Position numbers and translations under genes: made by a program
The notes under the pieces: generated by a model
Told to the model about the DNA's origin: nothing
Databases searched by the model: none
Seen by the model: the letters and a program-made list of their open reading frames with translations, nothing else
Assembly (NCBI GenBank): GCA_021292105.1
Contig: CM037863.1
Coordinates: forward strand, 9,984,085 to 10,048,084
Length of the DNA: 64,000 nt
Source: Anadara kagoshimensis
Lineage: Eukaryota > Mollusca > Bivalvia > Arcoida > Arcidae
Direction of reading: 5' to 3'
Part shown: positions 21,773 to 32,394 of the stretch, one piece after another
Layout of the letters: every line of letters starts with the position of its first letter
Position numbering within the stretch: position 1 is the first letter of the stretch

Positions 21773-23080
21773 ATGGCATTTTCAACTCTGTCTGGTCAGT
21801 GGACACTACCCAATGACACTTACTGGTCAGAGAGAGATGGGAATGAAATAAGACAGTTTCACAACAAACATGTCAATGTGAACGCGTCAGAATTTTCCTT
21901 CAACGCTCACCATGCAGACAGGTTCTTGGAAATTATATATCTAAGACTGAAAACCGAATCCGGGTCATATCCAGGGATAACCCTTAAAGAATTTATTAGA
22001 CAAGGGAGTTCGAGGGAAGGACTCAAGGTGTCAAATGCGGATGAATTTGATGTTGTATTGCCATTCGAATTTTCAGGGGTAACAACTAGGGTACTAGTGA
22101 AAAATGAACCCCAGTTCAATCCTTTGCCGCCGGGTTATGCTCAGATTGAACTGGTCACTGTCTCCGATGACTTCCGAAGAAAATATCCAAAGCTCATTAA
22201 AAGAGTGGGCAGAAAAGAGATGCTGGACACTAAATATCTCCATGACACAATATTTAAAGGCATGGTCGACAAAATGTTATCAAATCTAGGAGGGGGTTCC
22301 TCTCAACGAGCATCAGTTGTGTATCTCGTGCTTCGGAAATCCAATGCTCCAGCAATTATACTAGAGGTCGATATCACTGATAAAAGTCAAAAAGACCGAA
22401 TCGTGACACGGAAGATCTGCATCGACGTAGTACCTGGATATATCGACCAATCCAACAATAAAGTCTTGATATCCAAATGGATACCAGAATCTAGACGGGT
22501 AACCTTGTCAAATCCAATAACAGACTCTGAAACTGCCACAACCATCTGGAAATTGTCGTTTTATGAATACGAAGTGCGTTTTATATTACAACACAGAGGT
22601 CAGAGGTCATGTGAGAATTTGATTGCGGGTTTCCGTATCCTGAAAGGTCTTAGGATTGCTGAGTTAACTCGAAATTCGTCATCACAGTTTCCTCATGTTT
22701 TTTCTTCCTATTATCTGAAGAACATTTTGCTGTACAGCTTACTTTTTGAACCCAAAATAAGAGCAAACCACGAAATAGCAAGCGTCGTCGAGGCACTTGG
22801 TTGTTTGATTGGGATGGTAAGACTAGCGCTAGATGTCAGAAACCTTCCAAAATTCTTCATTTCCAATCCACTTTTGAGAGAGATATACCCTCATGAGGAT
22901 TTCCACAAAGGTAATGTGGATACAAGGATGAATATTCTAGTTGAATACACGTCCTCGCTGCCACAAGTCAGACGTGATTTTGATCTTGCCATCCAGTATT
23001 TCGGAATACCGGATTTTTCAGGGAGTGTGCAGGCCAAGGTAATGTGTGGATATTTCCAACGTCATATTACCAATACCTAA
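21773..23080 (+). CDS. cGAS-like receptor (cGLR), Mab-21-type nucleotidyltransferase, intact
   Basis: A 435-residue intronless frame. Enzymes of this family sense nucleic acid or another ligand in the cytosol and make a cyclic dinucleotide-type second messenger that signals through STING-like receptors. The nucleotidyltransferase core has G78-S79 in 'RQGSSREGLKV', the metal-binding pair E91-x-D93 in 'DEFDVV', and a third acidic residue D218 in 'ICIDVVPGY'. A helical Mab-21 C-terminal lobe follows ('ATTIWKLSFYEYE', 'SSYYLKNILLYSLLFEPK', 'NPLLREIYPHEDFHKGN'). All three metal ligands are present, unlike in most Mab21-like proteins. The vertebrate zinc ribbon (H-C-C-C) is not seen, as in most invertebrate cGLRs. 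The start is the first ATG, at 21,773; a 5' UTR splice acceptor is likely at 21,712-21,713 ('tttcattacag'). AATAAA repeats at about 23,168-23,186 could serve polyadenylation. A close paralogue lies 7.3 kb downstream. The ligand and product cannot be read from sequence. Confidence 0.93.
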   Translation: MAFSTLSGQWTLPNDTYWSERDGNEIRQFHNKHVNVNASEFSFNAHHADRFLEIIYLRLKTESGSYPGITLKEFIRQGSSREGLKVSNADEFDVVLPFEFSGVTTRVLVKNEPQFNPLPPGYAQIELVTVSDDFRRKYPKLIKRVGRKEMLDTKYLHDTIFKGMVDKMLSNLGGGSSQRASVVYLVLRKSNAPAIILEVDITDKSQKDRIVTRKICIDVVPGYIDQSNNKVLISKWIPESRRVTLSNPITDSETATTIWKLSFYEYEVRFILQHRGQRSCENLIAGFRILKGLRIAELTRNSSSQFPHVFSSYYLKNILLYSLLFEPKIRANHEIASVVEALGCLIGMVRLALDVRNLPKFFISNPLLREIYPHEDFHKGNVDTRMNILVEYTSSLPQVRRDFDLAIQYFGIPDFSGSVQAKVMCGYFQRHITNT

Positions 23081-23089
23081 CTACAAAGG

Positions 23090-23770
23090 TCTCAAATATA
23101 TGACAGTTTGTTAGTATATGAGTTCGTTGATGGAACTGAAAACTCAAAAAAAAAAAAAAATAAAAATTAATAAATAAATAAATAAAATCAGAAGATGAAG
23201 AAAAAATGAAACCAACAATTAACGTTATATATTGTGTTAAGAAACAAAAAAAGAAAAGTTTTTTTTAAACCATGCTGACTTTTCTAAACCTATGTCAGAT
23301 AAACGCAAAAATTCTTTAAAACCATGTTTTCTATATTCAATTATTGTTTACAAAGAGTCAGTCATTTTGAAATTTTTATGTTGTTTTGCTAATACTAGTA
23401 TTGCATTTGTATACTTTTTGTAACATATTCTTGAACAAAAACTTATGTCAATGCCAATGTAGTTTTATTCATAATTATCGAAATTGTTTTTCTTTTTTCT
23501 TTTTGTTTGGATCAGTATTGTTGTGATAAATTTTATGTTTGTGTTATATAGGGCAGATACAGTTTCATATAGCAATTATTGATAAACATTTGTGATAAGC
23601 CCGAGTTAATGTAAAAATTTTCAATAATGATTTAATTATCATCCAGATGCAAAATTGAAAACTGAAAGGCACCCATAATGTGAAATTATTATTATTCTAT
23701 TATGTATGTGATTCTGCTATCGCGTCGTGTGACTTTTAGGATATAATTTTAGTTTTATTATTTTTAAATT
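23090..23770. other. 3' flank of first cGLR, no further gene seen
   Basis: An AT-rich stretch with an A-run (23,146-23,160), an (AATA)n patch and no coding frame of note. It probably contains the 3' UTR. Confidence 0.5.
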
Positions 23771-24060
23771 TGTTATACCCCTGCAAACTAGTTTGAGGGG
23801 ATATATAGGAATCGCCATGTTTGTCTGTCCGTCCGTTTGTCTGTTTTTCCGTGTAAAATGGTGTCCAAGCTATGGTTTGAACGACAGTTATAAAACGTTA
23901 CATGAATAATCTTCATGGTCCAAAGGTATGTCATGACCTTGAACCAAGCTAATATCAAAAAGGTCAGTTCGAGGGAAAATATTGAATGATGGTGGCGGGG
24001 ATTATTTGGCTCTCAAGAGACAGTTGTAGTTGTTTTTGCACTGTGATTGCATCGTTTTGT
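23771..24060 (+). repeat. Interspersed repeat starting 'ttatacccctgcaaac'
   Basis: It begins 'gttatacccctgcaaactag', has 'tttgtctgtccgtccgtttg', and continues with 'aaaggtatgtcatgaccttg'. I recall this head from other bivalve sequences as a high-copy repeat. Only one copy lies in this window, so the call rests on recall. Confidence 0.45.
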
Positions 24061-24076
24061 TGAATTTGTTGCCAAG

Positions 24077-24300
24077 TGCGGTATATGTAAACGTATTTAG
24101 TTTCGCGTGTATTTATTTTCGCGGAATAGGAAATTTAGACATATTCGCGTAGTTTAAATTTTCGCGTTTTTAAATATGCACTATAACATAATAGGAATAA
24201 AATAATTTTCACGTAGTATTAATTTTCGCTTAAAACAAACGACCGCGAAATAAGCGAAAATTAGTACACCGCGAAAATAAGTATGTTTATAGTATATGAT
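24077..24300. mobile_element. MITE with 'gtaaacgtattt...tcgcg' inverted ends
   Basis: The left end 'tgtaaacgtatttagtttcg' and the reverse complement of the right end, 'tataaacatacttattttcg', are imperfect inverted repeats of about 22 bp. The interior is full of 'ttttcgcg' motifs in both orientations. No ORF is present. Confidence 0.65.
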
Positions 24301-24822
24301 TTACAATTGTAAATTTCTTGTTTCTCTGTTATGATAATGCCATGTGCTACTTTTTGAATGTTTATCAACTGTAACACATGCCAATATGGTTAATTTGGAA
24401 TATATTATTTTATAAAATTCAAAAGTAGCACATGACAATAATATATTAAATTTTGATTATAATATGTTATTTTTTGTAATTAGTTTACTAAGTTTATTAA
24501 GAATAAATTATACCAATATATATATTGTACTTCTAACATTGTTCTTTTTGCTGTTGTTTATTGTGAAGGGTTTGTATTTTTGGAGTTGTTCATTTGGTCG
24601 TATCACAGCGCATATATTTGAAGTTGTTTCACCTCAGATAAAAATCCTTAATTTCCATCGGTCAATTAGTAACCTAATATGGGGTTATATTAGGTCACTA
24701 GTGATTATCTCCCTTGTCCCCAAAAATATTAGGTCGGTAGCGATTACGTCCAAATAAACAATGACGTCGTCAAAGCGATTTGATGTTCTCTTGAAGATCA
24801 AGATTTTCGGTGGGATAAATTC

Positions 24823-24961
24823 GTTACACAGTGATTTAATGACCTTTTACGGGAATATATGGAGTCATTAGAATTCATATTGGGCTCCGCTATCGAGACG
24901 CCTAATATACATTTTAATGACTTCATATATTTCCGTTCAAGTCACTAAATCACTGTGTAAC
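24823..24961. repeat. Long hairpin, about 60-bp arms
   Basis: The left arm starts 'gttacacagtgatttaatga' and the right arm ends '...gtcactaaatcactgtgtaa' plus c. The arms remain complementary through 'atatatgga'/'tcatatat', with a short loop near 'gctatcgagac'. It lies between the two cGLR genes. Confidence 0.8.
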
Positions 24962-25101
24962 TAATATTATTTCAAAGTTAGAAAATTTGTCAGTTCGATT
25001 GTCGAAATTATGTGGTTTATTTCTTGTACTCCTGTTTCCTCTACCATTCAAGATCTGTCTTCCGATATGCTAGTATTTAAAATGGTAAAAATAAAGAATG
25101 A

Positions 25102-25920
25102 AAACACAAATATAACGGCCCTTGTGCAAATAACGATCTCACAAGTCAAACACAAATATACCGGCCCTTGTGCAAATATACCGACCCTTGTGCAAATAAC
25201 GATCTCACAAGTCAAACACAAAAATACCGGCCCTTGTGCAAATAACGATCTCACAAGTCAAACACAAATATACCGGCCCGTGTGCAAATAACGATCTCAC
25301 AAGTCAAACACAAAAATACCGGCCCTTGTGCAAATAACGATCTCACAAGTCAAACACAAAAATACCGGCCCTTGTGCAAATAACGATCTCACAAGTCAAA
25401 CACAAAAATACCGGCCCTTGTGCAAATAACGATCTCACAAGTCAAACACAAATATACCGGCCCGTGTGCAAATAACGATCTCACAAGTCAAACACAAATA
25501 TACCGGCCCTTGTGCAAATAACGATCTCACAAGTCAAACACAAATATACCGGCCCTTGTGCAAATAACGACCTCACAAGTCAAACACAAATATACCGGCC
25601 CGTGTGCAAATAACGACCTCACAAGTCAAACACAAATATACCGGCCCGTGTGCAAATAACGACCTCACAAGTCAAACACAAATATACCGGCCCGTGTGCA
25701 AATAACGACCTCACAAGTCAAACACAAATATACCGGCCCGTGTGCAAATAACGACCTCACAAGTCAAACACAAATATACCGGCCCGTGTGCAAATAACGA
25801 CCTCACAAGTCAAACACAAATATACCGGCCCGTGTGCAAATAACGATCTCACAAGTCAAACACAAATATACCGGCCCTTGTGCAAATAACGATCCCAAAA
25901 GTCAAACACAGATATATCGG
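25102..25920. repeat. 46-bp satellite, about 18 copies
   Basis: The monomer contains 'aacgatctcacaagtcaaac' and 'ataccggcccttgtgcaaat'. The array is very homogeneous. The differences are aacgaTctc/aacgaCctc, ccggcccTtg/ccggcccGtg and aaaTata/aaaAata, and variants occur in runs (CTC with CGTG for several consecutive copies around 25,565-25,830). The second unit is truncated. The frame stays open across units because 46 is not a multiple of 3 and stops are few, but ORFs here are by-products. The array sits between the two cGLR genes. Confidence 0.97.
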
Positions 25921-26101
25921 TTCATATACCAATCTAAATCCCGAACGCAAAGTAAAAATTTTAAAAATGACAAATTAAATTTTAAAAAGTTAATATTTAT
26001 CAGGGAATTTGAAGTGAGTCAGCGTACTCTGGTGTGTTAAGCACCTCCTGTCTCGCAGGCGTTACCCGTACTCGGTCTTAGTACATAAATGCCACTAATG
26101 T

Positions 26102-26126
26102 ATACAGTCAAACCTCCCTTAAAGGC

Positions 26127-26188
<62 letters not shown>

Positions 26189-26345
26189 GTCACTTGCTTT
26201 TAAATACTATTAAAATGTGACCCGTATTGCTTTTTATTTATGTAATTTGAACCTGTATACCTGTATATAAGGATCAACTGCCCATAAATACCAATTTCAC
26301 TGGTCCTTTCGCTTGACTGCACTTTGGTGACTGTTCCTTATACAG
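26102..26345. repeat. Repeat C copy carrying a (CT)n(TA)n microsatellite
   Basis: It opens with 'acagtcaaacctcccttaaa', as in other repeat C copies. It is interrupted at about 26,130-26,185 by CT then TA dinucleotides, then continues 'gggtcacttgcttttaaata'. The interval 26,350-27,590 contains dispersed fragments of a 'ggtcaaacggac' repeat but no gene. Confidence 0.6.
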
Positions 26346-27594
26346 TTTGGCCAAGGACCGACAACTCATGACTGCATGATAACATGACTCAATTACTCGT
26401 GATATGTATTTTCAGAAAATGAAAGACCCAATATCAGTTGGGATTTTCCAAAAATAAGAAGGTAGAATAATGAATAATGATATTTTGCTTCTGGATTATG
26501 ATTCGGACATAGATTAGTATGTTTGTTTTTGATTATACAGACTGACGTTATCATGCTTGATATAAATAGCTGTGTTGGTTATCAATGTATGTTTACTCAA
26601 AATCTAGTCCCCGACCCCTTTATGAGAAATAAAATCATTAAAGCACATATCAAAAACAAACATTAATCAATCATATCACGACATACATACATGTACTTCG
26701 GTTCATCTTGGTGTGTTTAAATTATCAATAATCAATTATGTAATAAGTGCATGTAGAGAAAAACAACATTGACCTGTCTACTTGACCTTTATTTCAATTA
26801 TTTTAAGTACATTTATGTAAAGAAAAACACTGGTATTTATTTCATTTGTACATCATGGAAAATGCATTGTTCATGGATTAACTGCAAATCCTAACATAAC
26901 CTATGTATTCGGGTAAATCGTGGTATATGAATTCCTAATGAAAAGCGGACAGGTCAATGGAAAATGTACATTGTTCATGGATTAACTGCGAATCCTAGCA
27001 CTACCCATGTATTTGAGTGAATCGCCGTACATGTACATCTATATGAATATTCTGAATCGTCGTACATATGAATATTCTAAATTAAAGGTCAAACGGACGA
27101 GTTTATATTGTTTCCCTATACTTGACCACATACAATTTAACCTTAGGCAAACAACATTGACCTGTCCGTTTGACCTTTCATTAGGAATAATTATATAGGA
27201 GAGTCCACCCAATAGGATTCGCTGTTAGTACACATACACACATTGCTTATGATTAGTCATATTTGCGAAGTAAGAGACGTGATCCTTATTCTTAAGTTTA
27301 CTCGCCCATTATGAATATTTAAATTTAAGGTCAAGCGGACAGGCCAATGTTGTTTGTCTATACCCGTGCATATATTTATATACATTACATAACGTGGGCG
27401 TACGTGACCATAAGATGTTGCCAACCTACATTTAGACTCCACGTCTTCGGTTTTTGGAAAATCCCAATCTTATATAGTGGGTCACCGTATAAATAGCACG
27501 CACCTTGATATATTCACCTACATGTAAAGGCACACTATTGAAGGGTTTATACCAAGGAATAATATCAAAGAGTTTATATAAGGTAAATATTTTA

Positions 27595-28400
27595 TATTTT
27601 ATTTTATTTCATTCAAATTAGAATATTTGAAAAAATTAACTCTAATAAAAGAAGGGTTTTAGCTGTGGCCGATCTATTTAGCACTCTTAAAAACATGCAA
27701 CGCATCTCGTGATTAACGCCAATTCGTGCAAATCCTAATTTCAACGAGCTTGTTATTTCACTTCCGAAGATGATTTTCTACAAGTACTCCAGTTTCCTCA
27801 CAATCTTTTTTTATTTTATTGAAATCAGAAATTTGAAAGTTTAAAATCTAAAAGGTCTCGGCTCTAATGATCTCTGGCCGAGTGGTTTATACATCTCGTG
27901 GTCAACGCCCTCTCGTGCAGATCCTAATTTCAACGAGCTTGTTATTTCACTTCCGAAGATGATTTCCTACAAGAACTCCGGTTGCCTCATAATCTTATTT
28001 TATTTTATTGAAATCAGAAATTTGAAAGTTTAAAATCTAGAAGATCTATGGCCGAGTGGTTTATCATACATCTCGTGGTCAACGCCCTCTCGTGCAGATC
28101 CTAATTTCAACGAGCTTGTTATTTCACTTGCCGAAGGTGATTTTCTACAAGTACTCCGATTTCCTCATCAATTTATTTTATTTCATTGAAATCAGAAATT
28201 CGAAAATTTAAACTCTAAAAGGTTTCGGCTCTTATTGACCTATGGCCGAGTAGTCTATTGGCGCTTACCATAGAAACATAACAACGCATCTCGTGGTCAA
28301 CACCCCCTCGGGCAGAGCTCAATTTCAACGAGCTTGTTCTTTCACTTGTCGAACGTTATTTTCTACACTGAGGTACTCCGGTTTCCCCAGAACAAACTGC
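27595..28400. repeat. Tandem array, four units of about 180-210 bp
   Basis: Units contain 'gaaatcagaaatttgaaagt', 'tggccgagtggttta', 'acatctcgtggtcaacgccc' and 'tttcaacgagcttgttattt'. Anchors at about 27,612, 27,821, 28,010 and 28,188 give spacings of about 209, 189 and 178 bp. 'tggccgagtggttta' resembles the A-box region of a leucine or serine tRNA, so the unit may derive from a tRNA-related SINE. The 75-codon ORF at 28,293-28,520 lies in the last unit and is not a credible gene. Confidence 0.85.
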
Positions 28401-28560
28401 ATCGATAGTAGTGTAATTTTTGTACACTGGGAACGGACGAGGAATGGTATAATTGAACTATTTTGTCATGGTTCTGGTTCACACATAGACGGATTCAGAA
28501 ATTTGAAAGAGGGATTCTGAGGCATCGGAAAATGTATGGCTTACAGCAGATCTAGAATAA

Positions 28561-28657
28561 TTTTGAATTTTTATGAAATAATACATTTAAAAGTAGCACA
28601 TGACAATTTAATTGTCATGAGCTACTTTTGAATGTATTATTTCATAAAAATTCAAAA
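28561..28657. repeat. 97-bp palindrome
   Basis: It begins 'ttttgaatttttatgaaata' and ends '...ttcataaaaattcaaaa', with its centre at 'gacaatttaattgtc'. The arms are about 48 nt and nearly perfect. A related pair of arm sequences ('gtgctactttttgaatg' and 'attcaaaagtagcacatgac') also lies at about 24,341-24,436 downstream of the first cGLR, so this is a dispersed family. Confidence 0.9.
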
Positions 28658-28916
28658 GTAGCACATGACAACAATGAAAAGCTTGAGTGGTTAGATATTA
28701 ACCCACCAGCACCCCACTCCCCAAAATGACCTGAATAGCGGCATCATTTTTGAAGATAAGATATAATTTAAAACATGAATGTGATATGAATAAACTAAAT
28801 GTTAAACCCGTTGATAATCAAAGACACTTGGTGAAAAATTGTACGGTTCAGGTCAAGAGTGAAGTAAATGCAGACAAACAAACCTAGGAAAAATTAGGGA
28901 TTGTGATTGGAACATG

Positions 28917-29301
28917 GTTTGGTTGGGTGGTTGAATGTTGCTTAACGTCACATCAGCAATTTTTCAGCTATTCAGCGACGAGAACTATTTTATTAATCTC
29001 TATGGATTAATCAGTGAACAATTTTGTGTATGCATGTGAAGTGCGAGTGTGTTGTATTTTCTGCCTTGTACTAACGCGCACTCAGGGCGACTTTAACGTG
29101 CTAGCTCACAGAGTCAGTACGCGCAGACAAGCGTACCACTCCCCAGTCCATTATACTATTACTAGGTGAATCAGTAAAGGCCAACGGCAAGGAAAATTCA
29201 CTTTCCCACATGTGGTCCGAGCAGGACTCGAACTCACAGCGGTGAGAGACCCTGGATTCAGTGAAGACTGGCGTCTTATCCATTAGGTTACCGCAGCCTC
29301 T
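28917..29301 (-). mobile_element. SINE family 2 (tRNA-Arg-like head), with 13-bp TSD
   Basis: On the minus strand the head reads 'ggtaacctaatggataagac' and 'gtgagttcgagtcctgctcg', resembling an arginine tRNA. The body contains 'gggaaagtgaattttccttg' and 'gtgagctagcacgttaaagt'. TGATTGGAACATG is repeated exactly at 28,904-28,916 and 29,302-29,314. Other copies are at 34,243 (plus) and 55,508 (minus). Confidence 0.9.
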
Positions 29302-29513
29302 TGATTGGAACATGCATCTTTATGCTTGTTTTTGACATTCTGTATCCTGTTTATGAAACCAATCCAGTTTTCAGATTTGTGAAATATTACACATTCACCC
29401 GTGTTTACAAACAAAATTCCTCGGATCACATTCGGTCAGTTTCAGAAACTACAATTTGTCCCGGGAGAGATACCGTAAAGCTTAAAGAGTGCTGAAAACA
29501 TTTTTTTCACAGT

Positions 29514-29967
29514 CAGGGTTCGTACAGACATTTTGACTCCAAATTTAAGGACTTTTTAGGGTCTTTTCAGGGTCTTATTTGCAAATTTAAGGCCTACTCA
29601 GAGGGAAAATTGAAGCAACAAAAAACAAAATGATGCAAAGGCAATTAAATCAATAAAACAATAACTTATGTGTCCATAGTAACAACACTTGAAGTGTATA
29701 AGGTTGAAGTTGAGCATTAGAAAGGGCCAGGTACCTTTAAATTGCACCTTTCAAGTAACTTATAAAATTAATATTTATTTATTTACATCAGTCTTTTTGC
29801 AACCACTTACTATCAAAATACAGACAGACACCCAACTGCCCAAATTAAAGGGCTTTTTGGGACCTTCAGGATTAATCCAAGGGCTTTTTAGGGTCACACT
29901 TGTTTTTAGGGTCTTTTTAGGGCAGACCTCAAAATGTAAGGACTTTTACAGGCCTGTACGAACCCTG
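29514..29967. mobile_element. hAT-like MITE with CAGGGTTCGTACAG ends
   Basis: CAGGGTTCGTACAG at the left is inverted as CTGTACGAACCCTG at the right. This terminus is typical of hAT-family elements in animals. ACAGT occurs on both flanks, so the target duplication is shorter than the usual 8 bp or has decayed. The interior repeats 'ttttagggtctttt'-like units, and no transposase is present. It lies just upstream of the second cGLR. Confidence 0.75.
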
Positions 29968-30359
29968 ACAGTCCTTGCATGATCAGTCGGCTCCATATAC
30001 AATGGGATAACCAAAGAACTCTAATAGAACTGCGAGACACAAAACAATAATTATACTATTAATTAAAATGGCGCCAAGATTACACACTCTAACATAAAGA
30101 GTAAACTACGTCATTTCCTTCTATGACGTAAAATTATTTCATCCAAACGGCGTTAGCAAAGGTGTGCAATTTTGTTTGTCTACATTTAGTATTATGAAAT
30201 GCCTAGTAGGAAATCAATATATATATATAATATATATAGTTGGGTAACCAAACAGTTGGATGTTTAAACTAGACGCTTGTTTGCGGGGTGATATGGCCTA
30301 TTTTAATGTTGTATTTTCTGTTTCAGACAATCTTTGCAGGATAACACCCAGAAAACACA

Positions 30360-31717
30360 ATGGCTGCAGCGCTGCTTCAGGAAGATCTGAGCCGGCTGTC
30401 GATTAATGAGGGATGGAACAGGCCCGAGGACCCGGTGTGGGCTGACAGTGATGGGCCCGAAATACGGCTGTTTTATAAAAAGCGAGTACGAGTAGAACAG
30501 AATGAATGGTTTATCAACTGCGGTCACGTGGACTTCCTGTTGAAGTTTTTCTTCACTAATTTAAAGAAGAAACAGCTTCATATCCGGGTATAATCCTGAA
30601 AGAACCAATTCGCCAGGGCAGTTCGAGGGAAGGATTGAAAGTGTCTGCAGCTGACGAGTTTGATACAGTTGTCCCCTTCGAATTTGACGGCATTGAGACA
30701 AAAGTGTTAGTGAAGAAAGAACCACAGTTTACACCTTTACCACCCGGTTATGCACAAATAGAGCTAGTACGAGTGTCTGATGACTTTCGTAAAAAATACC
30801 CAAAATTGATTACTATGTTGGACAAGAAAGAGATGCTGAATACTAAATATCTGCATGACTCGATCTTCCAGGGCATGGTCGACAAAATGTTATCGAAAAT
30901 TCAGACGAAAATTGAAGAAGTCAATCGCAAGAAACGAACCGTGACGTACAAAATAAACCGGAAGTCAAGTGCACCTGCCATCATCTTGGAAACGATCATC
31001 ACAGAAAAAAATGGGGCGGGAGAATCTAGCGTTAAGACGATCAGTATCGACTTTGTACCAGGTTACGTCTACGATTACGAAATCGGAAAGCCGAAGTTAC
31101 TAATTTCAAAATGGATTCCCGAGAGCAAACGTGTCGCCATGAAAACACCAATTACTGATGCAGAAAAGACTGCGACAACAATTTGGAAATTGTCGTTCTA
31201 TGAAAAAGAGGTCGACTTCATTGATAGACGTAAGCAAGACCCCATCAGCAAGTTTTTCATAGCAGCATTCCGTATTTTGAAAGGGTTACGGAAGGCCGAC
31301 ACCGACAGAGACAAATCATCACAATTTGCGAGTGTCTTTTCTTCATATTATATGAAAAACATCTTGATGTATGCTTTGTTATTTGAGCCCAAGATCAGAG
31401 CAAAGCACACTATATCAAGCGTTACCGAGGCTCTTGGCTGCTTGATAGCAATGATCAAAGTTGTTCTTGATGAGAAAAATCTGCCGAAATTCTTCATTTC
31501 GAATCCTTTGTTGAAGGAAATTTACCCCAATGAAGATTTTCACAAAGGCAATGCTAATACGCGCATGAATATCATTAGTGAATACAAAGATTCACTTGAA
31601 CAAGTTAAGCGGGATTTTGAACTTGCTATAAAATACTTCAAGTTGGAGGACCTATCAGATTCCCCCAAAGCAAATGCACTACTAAAATACTTTAAGGCTC
31701 ATCTTTCGGCTGTGTAA
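30360..31717 (+). pseudogene. Second cGAS-like receptor (cGLR) with a 1-nt frameshift
   Basis: This is a paralogue of the gene at 21,773. The ATG at 30,360 opens a frame of 77 codons (MAAALLQEDLSRLSINEG...) that ends at a TAA at 30,591-30,593. The homologous protein continues in another frame from about 30,581 ('SYPGIILKEPIRQGSSREG') to the stop at 31,717. Against the first gene, one base is missing just before the 'SYPG' codons. Downstream no stop interrupts about 378 codons, and the catalytic signature is intact: G-S, E (30,656-30,658), D (30,662-30,664) and D (31,049-31,051). A 5' UTR acceptor 'ttctgtttcag' ends at 30,326, as in its sibling. AATAAA lies at 32,005. Intact selection-like sequence after a single lesion suggests a very recent null allele or a base-calling error rather than an old pseudogene. 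Confidence 0.85.
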
Positions 31718-32394
31718 CTGAATTACTTGCCTTACTGTTACTGTTTTACTGATGTTTCAGGCGTAGTATAACGTTAAGTGTGGACTTTCGTTAATGAAAA
31801 ATATGTTTTGAAATAGAAAATAACAATTTTAGTGCTAGTTTATATCAATTTTAAACTTTAAAAAAGGGATTTGTAAATTTGAATCTTTGGTCAATGAGAT
31901 TCGCCGCTGTATCACGTGGTCAACACCCGTTAACATCTGTGTGGGACGTTTTTGATAAAACGCTTACGTCGCGAATTTCCGGAATAACGCCGTTTTACGG
32001 AAGAAATAAATTGTTATGATTTCATATCATATCCATATCGTTAGGTAGTATCACCTGATACAGCCGCGAACTTCATAATAATCAATGGATACTAATGAAA
32101 TATTTAATTTAATTAATTTATCAAATACAATATGTTATTGTTGAACGTATTTTCAGTCTAAATCATTGTTTCTACGCAGTTGTTCAATTTTTGCAAGTTT
32201 TAAAACTGTGTTGTATATTTTACATGTATGCTTAATTTCTTGCTGAATGTAAAGCTTGTATATTATTCAGATAGTTAAAGTAAAACGGAACACCTTTTGT
32301 TACTTGCGTGTTTTTTTTTTAATCTACGGTTTCACGCTGGATTGCAGTAAATGAATTTATTAAAGGTATAGGTAAACAATATTGACCTATTCAT

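Noticed and set aside
24464..24757. 97-codon ORF with a hydrophobic start
   Set aside because: The hydrophobicity follows from AT-rich codons (Leu, Ile, Phe). No splice or start context supports it, and it runs into repeat-like sequence.
25010..25291. ORFs running through the 46-bp satellite (also 25,834-26,040)
   Set aside because: The repeated peptide units come from the satellite itself; there is no conserved frame outside it.
25102..25920. Regular array that might be mistaken for a CRISPR
   Set aside because: Units are directly adjacent with no unique spacers, and the host is a eukaryote. It is a satellite.
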